Shown here: positions 26,425-35,144 of the stretch, piece after piece
Position numbering within the stretch: the first letter of the stretch is position 1
How the letters are laid out: the number at the start of each line of letters is the position of its first letter
Assembly: GCA_013298955.1 (NCBI GenBank)
Contig: JAAFJT010000021.1
Location: forward strand, 1 to 57,697
Length of the DNA: 57,697 nt
Source: Chitinophagales bacterium
Lineage (GTDB): Bacteria > Bacteroidota > Bacteroidia > Chitinophagales > Saprospiraceae
Direction of reading: 5' to 3'
Position numbers and translations under genes: made by a program
Notes under the pieces: generated by a model
Seen by the model: only the letters and a program-made list of their open reading frames with translations
The model's database searches: none
What the model was told of the DNA's origin: nothing

Positions 26425-26767
26425 GCTTTTACGAATGCGATTTGCTGAAACAAATGGATGATTGTTATTTATAAATATTTGATTATCACTACATTAAATT
26501 ATCTAAAATAGAATGCATGTTTAATGGCTTGGGAATTAGAAAATTAGGGAAAGGTCTGTTTATACAAATTCGTTACAAAGATAGTATTATTTGTGAGTTT
26601 TTTTGGGAACTTGATTTTTTTTGGTATGGTAACCCAAGTAATGTGGTAGGCGGCAGCACCGCCCAAAAAGAGGGAAATGAGGCGTGTGTGTGCTGTTTGG
26701 CTTCGCAAATGGTTTAAAACAAAGCACACACGCCCTCTAATTTTTTTTTACTGCGCAACTTGGGTTA
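26425..26767. other. Intergenic stretch with a terminal-inverted-repeat element
   Basis: This 343-bp spacer lies between the PLD gene start and the 3' end of the ubiB-like gene. The left part is AT-rich without clear features. The right part is the element at 26630-26767. Short frames in it overlap the element and do not look coding. Confidence 0.6.
26630..26767. mobile_element. Miniature inverted-repeat-like element, TAACCCAAGT ends (copy 1)
   Basis: A 138-bp element bounded by TAACCCAAGTAATGTGG on the left and the inverted CTGCGCAACTTGGGTTA on the right. Inside is a palindrome of GGCGTGTGTG / CACACACGCC arms around TTTGGCTTCGCAAA, and next to it CCGCCCAAAAAGAGGG. Reverse-complemented, the end, the TTTGCGAAGC centre and the CCCTCTTTTTGGGC segment occur in the same order at 42029-42166. 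The element begins directly at the stop codon of the ubiB-like gene. It codes for no transposase. Confidence 0.65.
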
Positions 26768-28435
26768 TTAAAGTAGATATTTTTCTCCTTTGCGCATCGC
26801 CCGAAAAAGCATCCACAACCAAAAGGCACTTGCCACAATCGTTATTTTGACCGATTCGGACACGCCTGATTGCCATCCTAAAAAGCCAAAACCAAGCGTT
26901 GCAATCAATAATAAGGCGAAAATGAATTGCTGCATCCCGCAATATAACAACTGCGCCCCTTGCCGCACCTCGCGATTCGATACTTCTAATGCTCCTTTTT
27001 TCACTTTTTGCAAGACTTGATGCAGCTCATCAGGCAAACCAAGTGCCGTCGTAATATTCCGCCTTAACATGCCTTTTACCCAAGAGAAAATGCCTTCTTT
27101 GTCGCCCATTAAAAATTGTTGCGCGTACGGACGAACGATTTCCAACGGATTTAAATTGGGGGCAAGGGCGTTACATAATCCCAATAATATGGTTATCATG
27201 CGGCTTAACAAAACATAATCTTTCGGCACTTGTACTGTTCCTGCAAGCCCGTTTAAACCAACCTCTTGGACAAACCGATATAGGCTATTGTCAAACGGGT
27301 CAATATCAATGTCTTTAAAATTTAAACCTTCCAAATTAACTTCATTTTGGAGGAAATTCCGCAAGGCAGTCAACAGCTTTTCTGCTACTTTTTCTGCTTC
27401 ACTGCTTTGTGCAATGAAACCCATCGAATTTAACGCCGCGACCATTGCTGTCGTATCATTCCGAACAGCAGCTTCAATCAATTGCGGAATCCCAGTCAAT
27501 AAAGTCGGGCTTATCGTCGCCACTGCACCAAAATCTAATAACACCATTGTACCATCTTGTTGCACCAAAATATTGCCCGGATGCGGGTCTGCATGGTAAA
27601 AACCGTCTCTAAACAACATCAAACAATAGGCTTTCAACAAATTAGCAGCAAGGTTTCGACGATTTACCCCCCAAACTTCTAATTGCAACAAATTGGATAT
27701 TTTCACCCCATCATGCCAACTCGAAGTAATGACTTTGGAACTCGAATAAGCGCGATGCACAAGCGGAACGGTAATGCCCAAATCTGCCCCAAGATTGCCG
27801 CGGACTCGCTCCATCGAATCGGCTTCCCGTGTAAAATCCAATTCTTCTTCAATCATTTTCCGCACCTGCGTATAAAGATAATCAACGCCTTTGATGTCGA
27901 AAAACCAAGCCAAAATGCGGGTCAAACGCCTAATAATTTCCAAATCAATTTGTGCAACTGATTCAATATCAATATGTTGTACTTTGACGACAACTTCCGT
28001 TCCATCATGCAAACGCGCTCGATGCACTTGCCCTATCGACGCTGCTGCTAATGGATTATTATCAAAAGTATCAAAAAGGTGTTCTATCGGTTGACCCAAT
28101 TCGCGCAAAATCCGCGCTTGAACGGTCGCAAAAGGACGCGGCGGCATTTGGTCTTGCAAACCTTCTAATGGTTTTTGAAAGGATTCGGGCAGAAAATTGG
28201 ACAAAATCGACAACATTTGTCCCAATTTTACAAATAAACCTTTGAGTTCTAAAATTGCATCGCGCACGCGTTCTGCATTCCGTACATGTAAAGGCAAAAT
28301 CCGGGCATCATACCAAGATTGCCCCCATATTTTTTTCAAAAACCATAATCGAAAATAACTCCATAAGACAACCACCGTTGTCCAGTAGGCTTTGCGCAGG
28401 CGAAAAGAACGCTGATAAATTTTTTCTGAAACCAT
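26768..28435 (-). CDS. ABC1/UbiB-family atypical kinase
   Basis: The ATG at 28435 gives 555 residues (MVSEKIYQRSFRLRKAYWTT); the longer frame would need a TTG start. The ABC1/ADCK/UbiB signatures are present: the KxGQ motif in LFVKLGQMLSILSNFLPESF, the alanine-rich loop AASIGQVHRA, the Lys of VVVKVQH, DPHPGN and the metal Asp in LLDFGA. Two hydrophobic helices end the protein. Family members support quinone synthesis or lipid homeostasis by an ATPase activity. No other ubi or men genes lie nearby, so the pathway is not certain. It diverges from the DUF1761 gene. Confidence 0.9.
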   Translation of the reverse strand: MVSEKIYQRSFRLRKAYWTTVVVLWSYFRLWFLKKIWGQSWYDARILPLHVRNAERVRDAILELKGLFVKLGQMLSILSNFLPESFQKPLEGLQDQMPPRPFATVQARILRELGQPIEHLFDTFDNNPLAAASIGQVHRARLHDGTEVVVKVQHIDIESVAQIDLEIIRRLTRILAWFFDIKGVDYLYTQVRKMIEEELDFTREADSMERVRGNLGADLGITVPLVHRAYSSSKVITSSWHDGVKISNLLQLEVWGVNRRNLAANLLKAYCLMLFRDGFYHADPHPGNILVQQDGTMVLLDFGAVATISPTLLTGIPQLIEAAVRNDTTAMVAALNSMGFIAQSSEAEKVAEKLLTALRNFLQNEVNLEGLNFKDIDIDPFDNSLYRFVQEVGLNGLAGTVQVPKDYVLLSRMITILLGLCNALAPNLNPLEIVRPYAQQFLMGDKEGIFSWVKGMLRRNITTALGLPDELHQVLQKVKKGALEVSNREVRQGAQLLYCGMQQFIFALLLIATLGFGFLGWQSGVSESVKITIVASAFWLWMLFRAMRKGEKYLL

Positions 28436-28446
28436 TTGAAAATTTC

Positions 28447-28478
28447 TTGTAAAACGACGGATTGGAACGCTATATTTG
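28447..28478 (+). promoter_or_regulatory. Bacteroidota promoter of the DUF1761 gene
   Basis: TTG at 28447-28449, a 21-nt spacer, and TATATTTG at 28471-28478 match the TTTG/TAnnTTTG promoter. The start would be near 28485, leaving a leader of about 36 nt before the ATG at 28521. Confidence 0.6.
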
Positions 28479-28520
28479 CACCTCAATCTATCTTTTTATC
28501 ATTTAAACCATTAGAAATCA

Positions 28521-29021
28521 ATGCATATTAATTTTATTATCGTTGCCTTAACGAGTGTCATCCCGCTTTTACTCGGCACTATCTGGTACCATGAAAAAGG
28601 AATGGGAAAAGTTTGGATGCAAGAAAATGGCATCGACCCCAAAACGCCGAATAGTCGTAGTATGCCCGTCATACTTGGGTTTAGTTTGTTTTTGAGTTTC
28701 TTATTAGCCGTTAGTTTAATGCCTGTAACGCTGCATTTCATGGGTTTATACTCCATGTTGGCAGACGAACCGACGATGAAAGACCCTAATTCCGAACTCA
28801 GCAAAACCGTTAATACGTTGATGACGCAACATGGGGGACATTTCCGTACCTTTAAACATGGCGTTTTGCATGGCGTATTGATGACCATTTGTATGGTATT
28901 TCCAACGATTGCGATTACAGCTTTTTTTGAAAAGAAAAGTTGGAAATATATTGGCGTACATGTTGGTTATTGGGCAATTTGTTTGGGTTTGATGGGCGGC
29001 ATTATTTCTGCTTTTGCTTAA
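28521..29021 (+). CDS. DUF1761-family membrane protein
   Basis: The 166-residue protein has four hydrophobic segments: about 4-22 (FIIVALTSVIPLLLGTIWYH), 51-72 (ILGFSLFLSFLLAVSLMPVT), 112-132 (GVLHGVLMTICMVFPTIAI) and 143-164. The order N-terminal helix, 'W(Y/F)' segment and later H-G pair fits DUF1761, a family of small membrane proteins without known function. A good promoter lies directly upstream and a bidirectional terminator follows. It is monocistronic and convergent with the UDP-glucose dehydrogenase gene. Confidence 0.8.
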   Translation: MHINFIIVALTSVIPLLLGTIWYHEKGMGKVWMQENGIDPKTPNSRSMPVILGFSLFLSFLLAVSLMPVTLHFMGLYSMLADEPTMKDPNSELSKTVNTLMTQHGGHFRTFKHGVLHGVLMTICMVFPTIAITAFFEKKSWKYIGVHVGYWAICLGLMGGIISAFA

Positions 29022-29024
29022 AAA

Positions 29025-29065
29025 AGGAAGACCCGCCCCAAATACTTGGCGCGGGTCTATCCTTA
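29025..29065. terminator. Bidirectional intrinsic terminator
   Basis: Stem AGACCCGC (29029-29036) / GCGGGTCT (29051-29058), extended by AAGGA / TCCTT. Read on the minus strand it is followed by TTTTTT, a standard intrinsic terminator for the dehydrogenase gene. It also lies just after the DUF1761 stop. Confidence 0.8.
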
Positions 29066-29099
29066 AAATTTCATAGTTATACTTATCGCTGTCAATATC

Positions 29100-30428
29100 T
29101 TAATGCACTTTTGTTTTTACCCGAATCGGATTCCGTCCAATACTCTCATAATTGAACCGCAAACTTTTCATTTTATCCAAATCATACAAATTGCGTCCGT
29201 CAAAAATCGCATTGTCTTTAATCACTTTCACACGGTCGAAATCGGGTTGACGGAAAACACTCCATTCTGTTGCAATTATCAAACTATCCGCGCCTTGCAA
29301 TACAGCATACTCATCTTGCATATATTGTATTTTTTCACCATATATTTTTTTCACATTCTCCATCGCTTCAGGGTCATAAACGTTCACTTTCGCGCCCGCT
29401 TCCAACAATTCATCTATCATATACAAGGCTGGTGCTTCCCGAATATCATCGGTATTGGGTTTGAACGCCAAGCCCCAAAAGGCAAAAGTTTTACCCGACA
29501 AATTGTTTTTATAAAACTTTCTGATTTTTTTCATCAACGCTGTTTTTTGTAACTGATTGACAGTCATTACAGAACGCAAGATTTTAAAATCATATTTGTG
29601 GTCTTCTGCTGTTTTGAACAAGGCTTGCACGTCTTTTGGAAAACAACTTCCACCATAGCCAATGCCGGGGAATAAGAAACGTTTGCCAATCCGATTATCA
29701 CTGCCCATGCCGATACGCACATTATCAACATTCGCGCCAGTTAATTCACAAAGATTTGCAATCTCATTCATAAAAGAAATCCGCGCTGCCAAATACGCAT
29801 TTGCTGCATATTTCGTCATTTCGGCACTGCGTTCATCCATAAAATAAATCGGATTGCCTTGTCGCACAAAGGGTTCGTACAATTGTTTCATCACTTTGCG
29901 CGCCTTTTCCGATTTCGTGCCAATGACCACCCGGTCAGGTTTCATAAAATCATCTACGGCAACGCCTTCGCGCAAAAACTCAGGATTGGAAACCACATCA
30001 AACAAATCTTCATTCAAATTATCTGCCAAAAGTGCGTGTACTTTTTCCGAAGTCCCCACAGGAACCGTACTTTTATCCACAATCACTTTGTAATCTGTTA
30101 TCAATTTCGACAATTGAGCCGAAACGCCCAAAATGTACGATAAATCCGCAGAACCATCTTCGCCCGGAGGAGTGGGTAAGGCTAAGAAAATAATTTTAGC
30201 GTCTTTGATAGCGGATGCCAAATCCGTCGTAAAGTGCAAACGACCTTGTTTGGTATTGCGTTCAAACAATAAATCCAAGCCCGGCTCGAAAATAGGGATT
30301 TCACCGCGCTGAAGCCGTGCGATTTTGTTGGCATCAATATCGACACAAGTAACGTGATTACCTGTTTCAGAAAAGCATGTGCCTGTGACCAAGCCGACAT
30401 ATCCAGTGCCTACGACTGCAATATTCAT
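29100..30428 (-). CDS. ugd: UDP-glucose 6-dehydrogenase
   Basis: The 442-residue enzyme oxidises UDP-glucose to UDP-glucuronate with 2 NAD+, feeding capsule, exopolysaccharide or LPS synthesis. The NAD-binding motif VVGTGYVGLVTG is at 5-16, the middle-domain conserved segment KYAANAYLAARISFMNEIA at 206-224, and the catalytic Cys262 sits in YGGSCFPKD. FKPNTDDIREAP near residue 330 is the C-terminal domain motif. Length is normal. A GDP-mannose dehydrogenase would be the main alternative; the motifs favour UDP-glucose. It appears monocistronic here, without other polysaccharide-synthesis genes. Confidence 0.94.
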   Translation of the reverse strand: MNIAVVGTGYVGLVTGTCFSETGNHVTCVDIDANKIARLQRGEIPIFEPGLDLLFERNTKQGRLHFTTDLASAIKDAKIIFLALPTPPGEDGSADLSYILGVSAQLSKLITDYKVIVDKSTVPVGTSEKVHALLADNLNEDLFDVVSNPEFLREGVAVDDFMKPDRVVIGTKSEKARKVMKQLYEPFVRQGNPIYFMDERSAEMTKYAANAYLAARISFMNEIANLCELTGANVDNVRIGMGSDNRIGKRFLFPGIGYGGSCFPKDVQALFKTAEDHKYDFKILRSVMTVNQLQKTALMKKIRKFYKNNLSGKTFAFWGLAFKPNTDDIREAPALYMIDELLEAGAKVNVYDPEAMENVKKIYGEKIQYMQDEYAVLQGADSLIIATEWSVFRQPDFDRVKVIKDNAIFDGRNLYDLDKMKSLRFNYESIGRNPIRVKTKVH

Positions 30429-30476
30429 AATAAATCAGTTTTTAGTTAAAAGAGAATCGAATGAATGAATTAGCTG

Positions 30477-30484
30477 CAAAGTTA
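30477..30484 (-). promoter_or_regulatory. Candidate -7 element of ugd
   Basis: TAACTTTG on the minus strand, 48 bp before the ugd ATG, matches TAnnTTTG. A clear -33 box was not found. Confidence 0.45.
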
Positions 30485-30553
30485 CGCCCATTCCGATTAG
30501 GATAAAATAGGGCGATTGCGGTAAAATTCGGATTTAAATTATCCTAATTCAAG

Positions 30554-30661
30554 GGTTTGAATTAGGATAATTTAGGATTCAATTAGGATTAATTTTAACG
30601 ATTTATCCTTAAAATTAATCCTAATTGAATCTTAAAAATCCCAAAAATCCTAATTCAGACC
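30554..30661. repeat. TTAGGATTTTT-type long hairpin, copy 1
   Basis: AT-rich inverted repeat running from GGTTTGAATTAGGAT to ATCCTAATTCAGACC, with arms made of repeated TTAGGATT-like words. A smaller hairpin (TTATCCTAATTC / GAATTAGGATAA) overlaps its left end. Related copies lie at 33437-33572 and 36978-37068. Confidence 0.85.
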
Positions 30662-30670
30662 CTAAATAGC

Positions 30671-30705
30671 AAAGTCTTTCATTCAATGTATGAAAGAAAG
30701 ACTTT
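30671..30705. repeat. Hairpin AAAGTCTTTC
   Basis: Stem AAAGTCTTTC / GAAAGACTTT with a 15-nt loop in the ugd-ppiD spacer. It could end transcription from the isomerase gene. Confidence 0.5.
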
Positions 30706-30736
30706 GATTATAAGTGACCAAAAAAAATCAAATTAA

Positions 30737-30860
30737 GTAGTTCAATTGAAACAACCTATCCAAAAGGTCGGCGAGGTTGCAACCTCGCCGACCTTGATTC
30801 GATACGAATGCACTGATTATCAATTATTTACGTTTTGATAGTTTATTTCAAATCAACTAC
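30737..30860. repeat. Composite palindrome with GTAGTTCAATTGAAA outer arms
   Basis: Outer arms GTAGTTCAATTGAAACAA (left) and TTTATTTCAAATCAACTAC (right) enclose CCTATCC, a 32-bp inner palindrome (30764-30795) and GATTCGATAC. The right half (inner palindrome, GATTCGATAC and CAACTAC arm) also occurs at 9301-9384. The element starts 2 bp past the stop codon of the isomerase gene. Confidence 0.8.
30764..30795. repeat. 32-bp palindrome, AAGGTCGG arm type, copy 2
   Basis: Perfect palindrome centred on AGGTTGCAACCT. It has the same flanks as 9310-9341. Confidence 0.9.
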
Positions 30861-30862
30861 AA

Positions 30863-33001
30863 CTAAAAGAATTGAGCGCGATTATCCGTAATCACCGCTT
30901 TTTTGCGCAAGGCTTGTACCAATTTGCCTCGAACTTGGGATTTAACGCCCATTGTCAATTGATTGCGCAAAGCAGATTTATCCGCAGGAGCTTCTGGAGT
31001 CGCTCCTTTTTGCGCAGGCATGACCACAAATACACCCGTTTCACCTAAAACAGGTTGTGAAACGCCATTCATAGCCGTTGTAAAGGCTGCTGCTGCAACC
31101 ATTGGCTCATTGCCAACACCCGGAATAAACGGTGCATTGAACGTCGCACCTTTAGCGGTATCAATTTTCACATTATAAGAAGTAGCAATAGCATTCAAAT
31201 CCGTACCTGCCGTTTTCATTCTGCCGCGTAAAATTTCACCCTTTTTGCGATTTTTCACCAAAGGTGTTATATCTTCTTTGATGGAAGCAACCGTTGGAAT
31301 GCCTTTCGCTTGGATGGTTTTCAATCCAATCAACACGTATTTACTCACATAACCGCCTTCTGCCTCTTGAAACGTATAAACTTCGGGAGCCGCCATATTC
31401 ACTTTGGCTTTTTCATACGCCCAACGAACAATGCTGCGCGACGTTTCATTATCACCCAAAATGCCAACAGACGAATCATGCAATTTCAACGGTTGAGATG
31501 TTTCTGTTTTCACGCCTTTGGTTTGCGCTGCTTTTTTCACACCATCCCAAGATTTGCGATTTTGGTCTAACAAATCATTCGCTGCATTGCTAATACTTTT
31601 CGTTGTTGCATCACTTGGCACAATCGGTTGACGAATGTATGCCATTTTGTAACTATCTGATTTACCTGCTTTTACACCTGTAACTTGCACTAAATGAACG
31701 CCAAACTGCGTTGTCACCGTATAATATTTGCCTTGAGCCGCCGTTTCAAAAATTAATTTGTTAAACTCAGGAACCATCATCCCTTGTGCAACATAACCTA
31801 AATCGCCGCCTTTGCCTGCCGCACCGGGGTCTTCATTGTTTTTCACATTTAAAGAATCCCAACTATATCCGCGTTCAACCAACATTCTCAAACTGTCCAT
31901 AAAACGTTGCGCACCTGCCAATTCTTCTGGTTTTGCCACTCTTTTCAAGATATGACGCGACTTAACCGAATCGGGCAACACTTTTTTATCCACTACTTTT
32001 GCCAACCAATACGCTTTGCCGTCGATATAAGGTCCGATAACCGTTCCTTTACCCGCGCCGCCAATGATTTTTTTCAATTCTGGACTCAACGCATCTGTTT
32101 TGCGAAACATATTATCCATCCCGCCGCTATTGATAGCCGCAAAGGTAGAATCATTCGTCGCCGCCTTCATGCCTTCGACCAAAGCCGTGATTTGACTCAG
32201 AAGTTTAGTCGAATCATCCATAGACGGATTCACATCAAACGTAATATAATCCACTTTACGTGTTTCCTCGTCTTGGAAATATTTTTGATGATTCGTTTGC
32301 AAATACGCATTATAATCAGCATCTGTTAAAACCACCTCTTTATCATTGTCATTAACCAAATCAAAAGGCACTTTAACATATTGGAAATCAAGGGTTTGCG
32401 TCATATCTGAAAACATCGCATCTGCCATCCAAGTCGGCGTATAAAGCCCTTTGGAAACCAAATTCGTAATTTTTTCTTGCAAACGCCCTTTGACCGCTTG
32501 TTTTTCCAATTCCCGCCATTTATAAACAAATTCAGGACTCAATTGGCGTTTTGCTTGAATCGCCGCTTTGATGTCTTCCAATTGTTTGGCATCGAATTGA
32601 CCCGATTGATCCGTCACCGCTTGACGCACCGTTTGACAAGGCGGCATGCCCATTTCAGAACCAAACATCAATTGTTTGATTTCGTCCCGACCTACGCCCA
32701 AACCAATCGCTTCTGCTTCTTTGGAAACCACCGCTTCATCCACGAAAAAATCCCAAATCTCCCGCCGCGCCGCTAATGCACCACCGCGATTGGCATACAT
32801 AATTTTTTCTTTGGTGGTGAAATCATTGTAATCCAATGATTTACCATTGATAGTGCCGACGGTGTTTGTAGAGCGACCTGAGCCACCACTTCCCCGATTT
32901 GAAGCGGTCATAACGTCCATGAGGACAAAACCACCGATTGCTAAGACCATCAAGAGCAAAATGAGAGTCCCTTTTTCACGAATTTTTCCAATTAAAGCCA
33001 T
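30863..33001 (-). CDS. PpiD/SurA-like periplasmic peptidyl-prolyl isomerase
   Basis: The 712-residue protein has a short cytoplasmic start, one membrane anchor (about 13-32, LILLLMVLAIGGFVLMDVMT) and a SurA_N-like chaperone region (about 48-330). A parvulin rotamase domain follows at about 345-450 (DSVKSRHILKRVAKPEE ... KGGDLGYVAQGMMVPEFNKL ... TQFGVHLVQVTG). A second, degenerate domain fills the C-terminus. This is the PpiD layout found in Bacteroidota: a chaperone at the periplasmic side of the inner membrane that helps outer-membrane proteins fold. Length is close to family norms. It is monocistronic, with repeat-rich spacers on both sides. Confidence 0.9.
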   Translation of the reverse strand: MALIGKIREKGTLILLLMVLAIGGFVLMDVMTASNRGSGGSGRSTNTVGTINGKSLDYNDFTTKEKIMYANRGGALAARREIWDFFVDEAVVSKEAEAIGLGVGRDEIKQLMFGSEMGMPPCQTVRQAVTDQSGQFDAKQLEDIKAAIQAKRQLSPEFVYKWRELEKQAVKGRLQEKITNLVSKGLYTPTWMADAMFSDMTQTLDFQYVKVPFDLVNDNDKEVVLTDADYNAYLQTNHQKYFQDEETRKVDYITFDVNPSMDDSTKLLSQITALVEGMKAATNDSTFAAINSGGMDNMFRKTDALSPELKKIIGGAGKGTVIGPYIDGKAYWLAKVVDKKVLPDSVKSRHILKRVAKPEELAGAQRFMDSLRMLVERGYSWDSLNVKNNEDPGAAGKGGDLGYVAQGMMVPEFNKLIFETAAQGKYYTVTTQFGVHLVQVTGVKAGKSDSYKMAYIRQPIVPSDATTKSISNAANDLLDQNRKSWDGVKKAAQTKGVKTETSQPLKLHDSSVGILGDNETSRSIVRWAYEKAKVNMAAPEVYTFQEAEGGYVSKYVLIGLKTIQAKGIPTVASIKEDITPLVKNRKKGEILRGRMKTAGTDLNAIATSYNVKIDTAKGATFNAPFIPGVGNEPMVAAAAFTTAMNGVSQPVLGETGVFVVMPAQKGATPEAPADKSALRNQLTMGVKSQVRGKLVQALRKKAVITDNRAQFF

Positions 33002-33281
33002 ATCCGTCGATGCTTTTTTGTATTTTGGTTGATTAAGAGATTTGTAAAAAGTTGTTCAAAAAGCCAATATTTTTTATAAAAAATATATTTAAAAAATAGT
33101 TTATATCTGTACACCGCGCAGGCGGGTCTCGACAAAAAACCGTGCAAAATAACGGTATTGGATTGTAAATTCAAAATTTTGTACCGCTTGAATCGTTCAT
33201 TTGCGCAAATTTAACGATATTAATTTTTGAAAGTTCCGAAAATGGTTTTGTTTTGCTTTTCTGAACCCTAAAACAAGGGGT

Positions 33282-33315
33282 TTTGATAAGAAAATAATTG
33301 AAATCATTACCTTTG
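33282..33315 (+). promoter_or_regulatory. Bacteroidota promoter, probably for the RsmB-like gene
   Basis: TTTG at 33282-33285, a 22-nt spacer, then TACCTTTG at 33308-33315. The next gene downstream starts at 33804, with two palindromic elements in between, so the leader would be near 480 nt. Confidence 0.6.
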
Positions 33316-33416
33316 CAGTTGAAAAGCACCTTATACCGAATCCAAGTTTTAAAAAAGGTACTTTATTGTTTTCATATTCCTAAGTTTCAGGAACTTATTC
33401 TAATTTTTTAATATTT

Positions 33417-33592
33417 TAACCTAAGTTGCGCGGCAAGGTTTGAATTAGGATTGATGGGATTTTTAAGATTCAATTGGGATTGATTTTTAGGATTTTTTAG
33501 GATGAAATCCTAAAAAATCCTAAAAATCAATCCCAATTGAATCCAAATCATCCTAAAAATCCTAATTCAAACTTTACCGCGCAACTTGGGTA
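33417..33592. mobile_element. Inverted-repeat element with TAACCTAAGTTGCGCGG ends and TTAGGATTTTT core
   Basis: The left end is TAACCTAAGTTGCGCGG (33417-33433) and the right end CCGCGCAACTTGGGTA (33577-33592). Almost the whole 176 bp is one hairpin whose interior (33437-33572) is the TTAGGATTTTT-type repeat also found at 30554 and 36978. No coding capacity. Confidence 0.7.
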
Positions 33593-33628
33593 TCTTAATT
33601 CGCTACGCAATGCGTAACGAATAGCGAA

Positions 33629-33663
33629 TATGTTTTGAAAACCTTCAAGGTTTCCAAAACATA
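33629..33663. repeat. 35-bp palindrome, TATGTTTTG arm type
   Basis: Palindrome TATGTTTTG ... CAAAACATA centred on CCTTCAAGG. Its right flank ends in TTGCGTAACATGAGTTA (33699-33715), a flank shared with the palindrome at 43342-43378. Confidence 0.85.
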
Positions 33664-33698
33664 CTCTTTTACAGAACAATATTTTGTCCTCAAAAACA

Positions 33699-33715
33699 TT
33701 GCGTAACATGAGTTA
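33699..33715 (-). repeat. TAACTCATGTTACGCAA end sequence
   Basis: On the minus strand this aligns with the TAACCCAAGTTGCGCGG ends of the other elements at 12 of 17 positions. It closes the element containing the 33629 palindrome. Confidence 0.55.
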
Positions 33716-33803
33716 ATAAAGTACTTATAATTTTTATATTATAAAAAAAATTCCTATTTTGGATTCATCATTTAAATCCAACCTATGAAATTAAAAATCC
33801 AAG

Positions 33804-35012
33804 ATGAAATTACATTTTAGTTTGATGCAGGCAGTGGCGGATGCCCTGTTGGAAATTTTCCAAAACGGCAAATATGCGGATAAAGTGATTGAAAAAGCAC
33901 TGCGCGCCGACCGCAATCGCGGGGCGAAAGACCGCGCTTTCATTGCCGAAAACACGTATGAATGTGTGCGGTATTGGCGGCGTTTATGGTTTTTGAAAAC
34001 AGGTGAAACGGTTATCCCAGAGAAATTTTCCGCAACGGATATGATACAACTCATTGGTATTCAATTGATTTTGCGCGGAATTGATTTGCCCACTTGGGAT
34101 GAATTTCGACATTTGGAAAGAGATAAGTTGGTCTGTTATTTTGAAGACTTGGAGTTGCGCAAAATTCGGGCATCGATTCCAGATTGGTTGGACGCACAAG
34201 GGGTCTCAGAATTGGGCGAAACGCAATGGGGCGTTGAACTGAATGCGCTAAATCAGCCTTCCAAAGTGGCTTTGCGGGTCAATTTTTTAAAAACAGATTT
34301 AAAAAAATTGCAATTGAATCTTTCGGCAGAAGGATTTGATACCGATGTGATTGGAACGGAATCGTTGGTTTTGAAAAAGCGGGGCAATATCTTTCAATCG
34401 GCTTTATTTCAAGAAGGTCAGTTTGAAATACAAGATATTGGTTCTCAGGCAATTACACGTTTTTTAGAAGTCGAATCGGGCATGCGCGTCATTGATGCTT
34501 GCGCAGGCGCGGGTGGAAAAACCATGCACTTGGCAACGATTATGGAGAACAAAGGCAAAATCATTGCCTTAGATACAGAGCAATGGAAATTAGACGAATT
34601 AAAAAAACGCGCCAAGCGTAATGGCGCACATATCATCGAAGTACGTCAATTGGAATCCACGAAAGTGATAAAACGATTGCATGAATCGGCGGATAGGGTT
34701 TTATTGGATGTGCCTTGTTCGGGTTTGGGCGTTTTGCGGCGCAATCCAGATGCTAAATGGAAATTATCACCCGAATTTATCGCTAAAATCAGGTTGACCC
34801 AACAACAAATTTTGCAAGATTACGCGAAAATGACTAAAATTGGGGGCAAATTGGTGTATGCAACTTGTAGTATTTTCCCATCCGAAAATGAAAAACAAGT
34901 GGAATTGTTTTTAAAACAAAATCCGAATTTTAAGTTTTTGAAAGAACAAAAAATCAGTCCTGCACGAGATGGGTTTGATGGTTTTTATATGGCATTATTA
35001 GAGCGTATGTAA
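33804..35012 (+). CDS. RsmB/NOP-family RNA m5C methyltransferase
   Basis: The 402-residue protein has an N-terminal NusB-like helical region (about 1-125) and a Rossmann methyltransferase domain (about 150-402). The SAM motif DACAGAGGKTMHLA is at 231-244. Both catalytic cysteines are present: Cys305 in DVPCSGLGVLRRNPDAKW and Cys355 in YATCSIFPSENEKQV. This matches RsmB-type enzymes, which methylate C5 of a cytosine in 16S rRNA. Several paralogues (RsmB, RsmF, NOP2-like) share the motifs, so the exact site cannot be fixed. The upstream promoter is about 490 bp away, behind palindromic elements. Confidence 0.92.
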   Translation: MKLHFSLMQAVADALLEIFQNGKYADKVIEKALRADRNRGAKDRAFIAENTYECVRYWRRLWFLKTGETVIPEKFSATDMIQLIGIQLILRGIDLPTWDEFRHLERDKLVCYFEDLELRKIRASIPDWLDAQGVSELGETQWGVELNALNQPSKVALRVNFLKTDLKKLQLNLSAEGFDTDVIGTESLVLKKRGNIFQSALFQEGQFEIQDIGSQAITRFLEVESGMRVIDACAGAGGKTMHLATIMENKGKIIALDTEQWKLDELKKRAKRNGAHIIEVRQLESTKVIKRLHESADRVLLDVPCSGLGVLRRNPDAKWKLSPEFIAKIRLTQQQILQDYAKMTKIGGKLVYATCSIFPSENEKQVELFLKQNPNFKFLKEQKISPARDGFDGFYMALLERM

Positions 35013-35026
35013 ATCGTTTATTATCA

Positions 35027-35059
35027 AACTTTTGGAGGGTTTCAAGCCCTCCAAAGGTT
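35027..35059. repeat. 33-bp palindrome, TTTGGAGGG arm type, copy 2
   Basis: Palindrome centred on GGGTTTCAAGCCC, 15 bp after the methyltransferase stop, between convergent genes. It has the same ATTATCAAA left flank as the 17441 copy. Confidence 0.9.
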
Positions 35060-35144
35060 GTTATCTGGTTTATAATTGAAACATAGAATGGCTATTGCTC
35101 CTTTTTACCAACTTCTAAGACGATGAAAGTATTGGGTAAAAACC

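Larger units (their letters stand above)
33002..33803. other. 802-bp repeat-rich spacer between divergent genes
   Basis: From left to right it contains AT-rich sequence, a strong plus-strand promoter (33282-33315), a long palindromic element (33417-33592), a second palindrome with a related end (33593-33715) and about 90 bp of AT-rich sequence before the methyltransferase gene. No protein-coding frame of merit was seen. Confidence 0.7.

Noticed and set aside
26544-26729. Short frames on both strands between the PLD and ubiB-like genes.
   Set aside because: They lie across the inverted-repeat element, and the composition is not protein-like.
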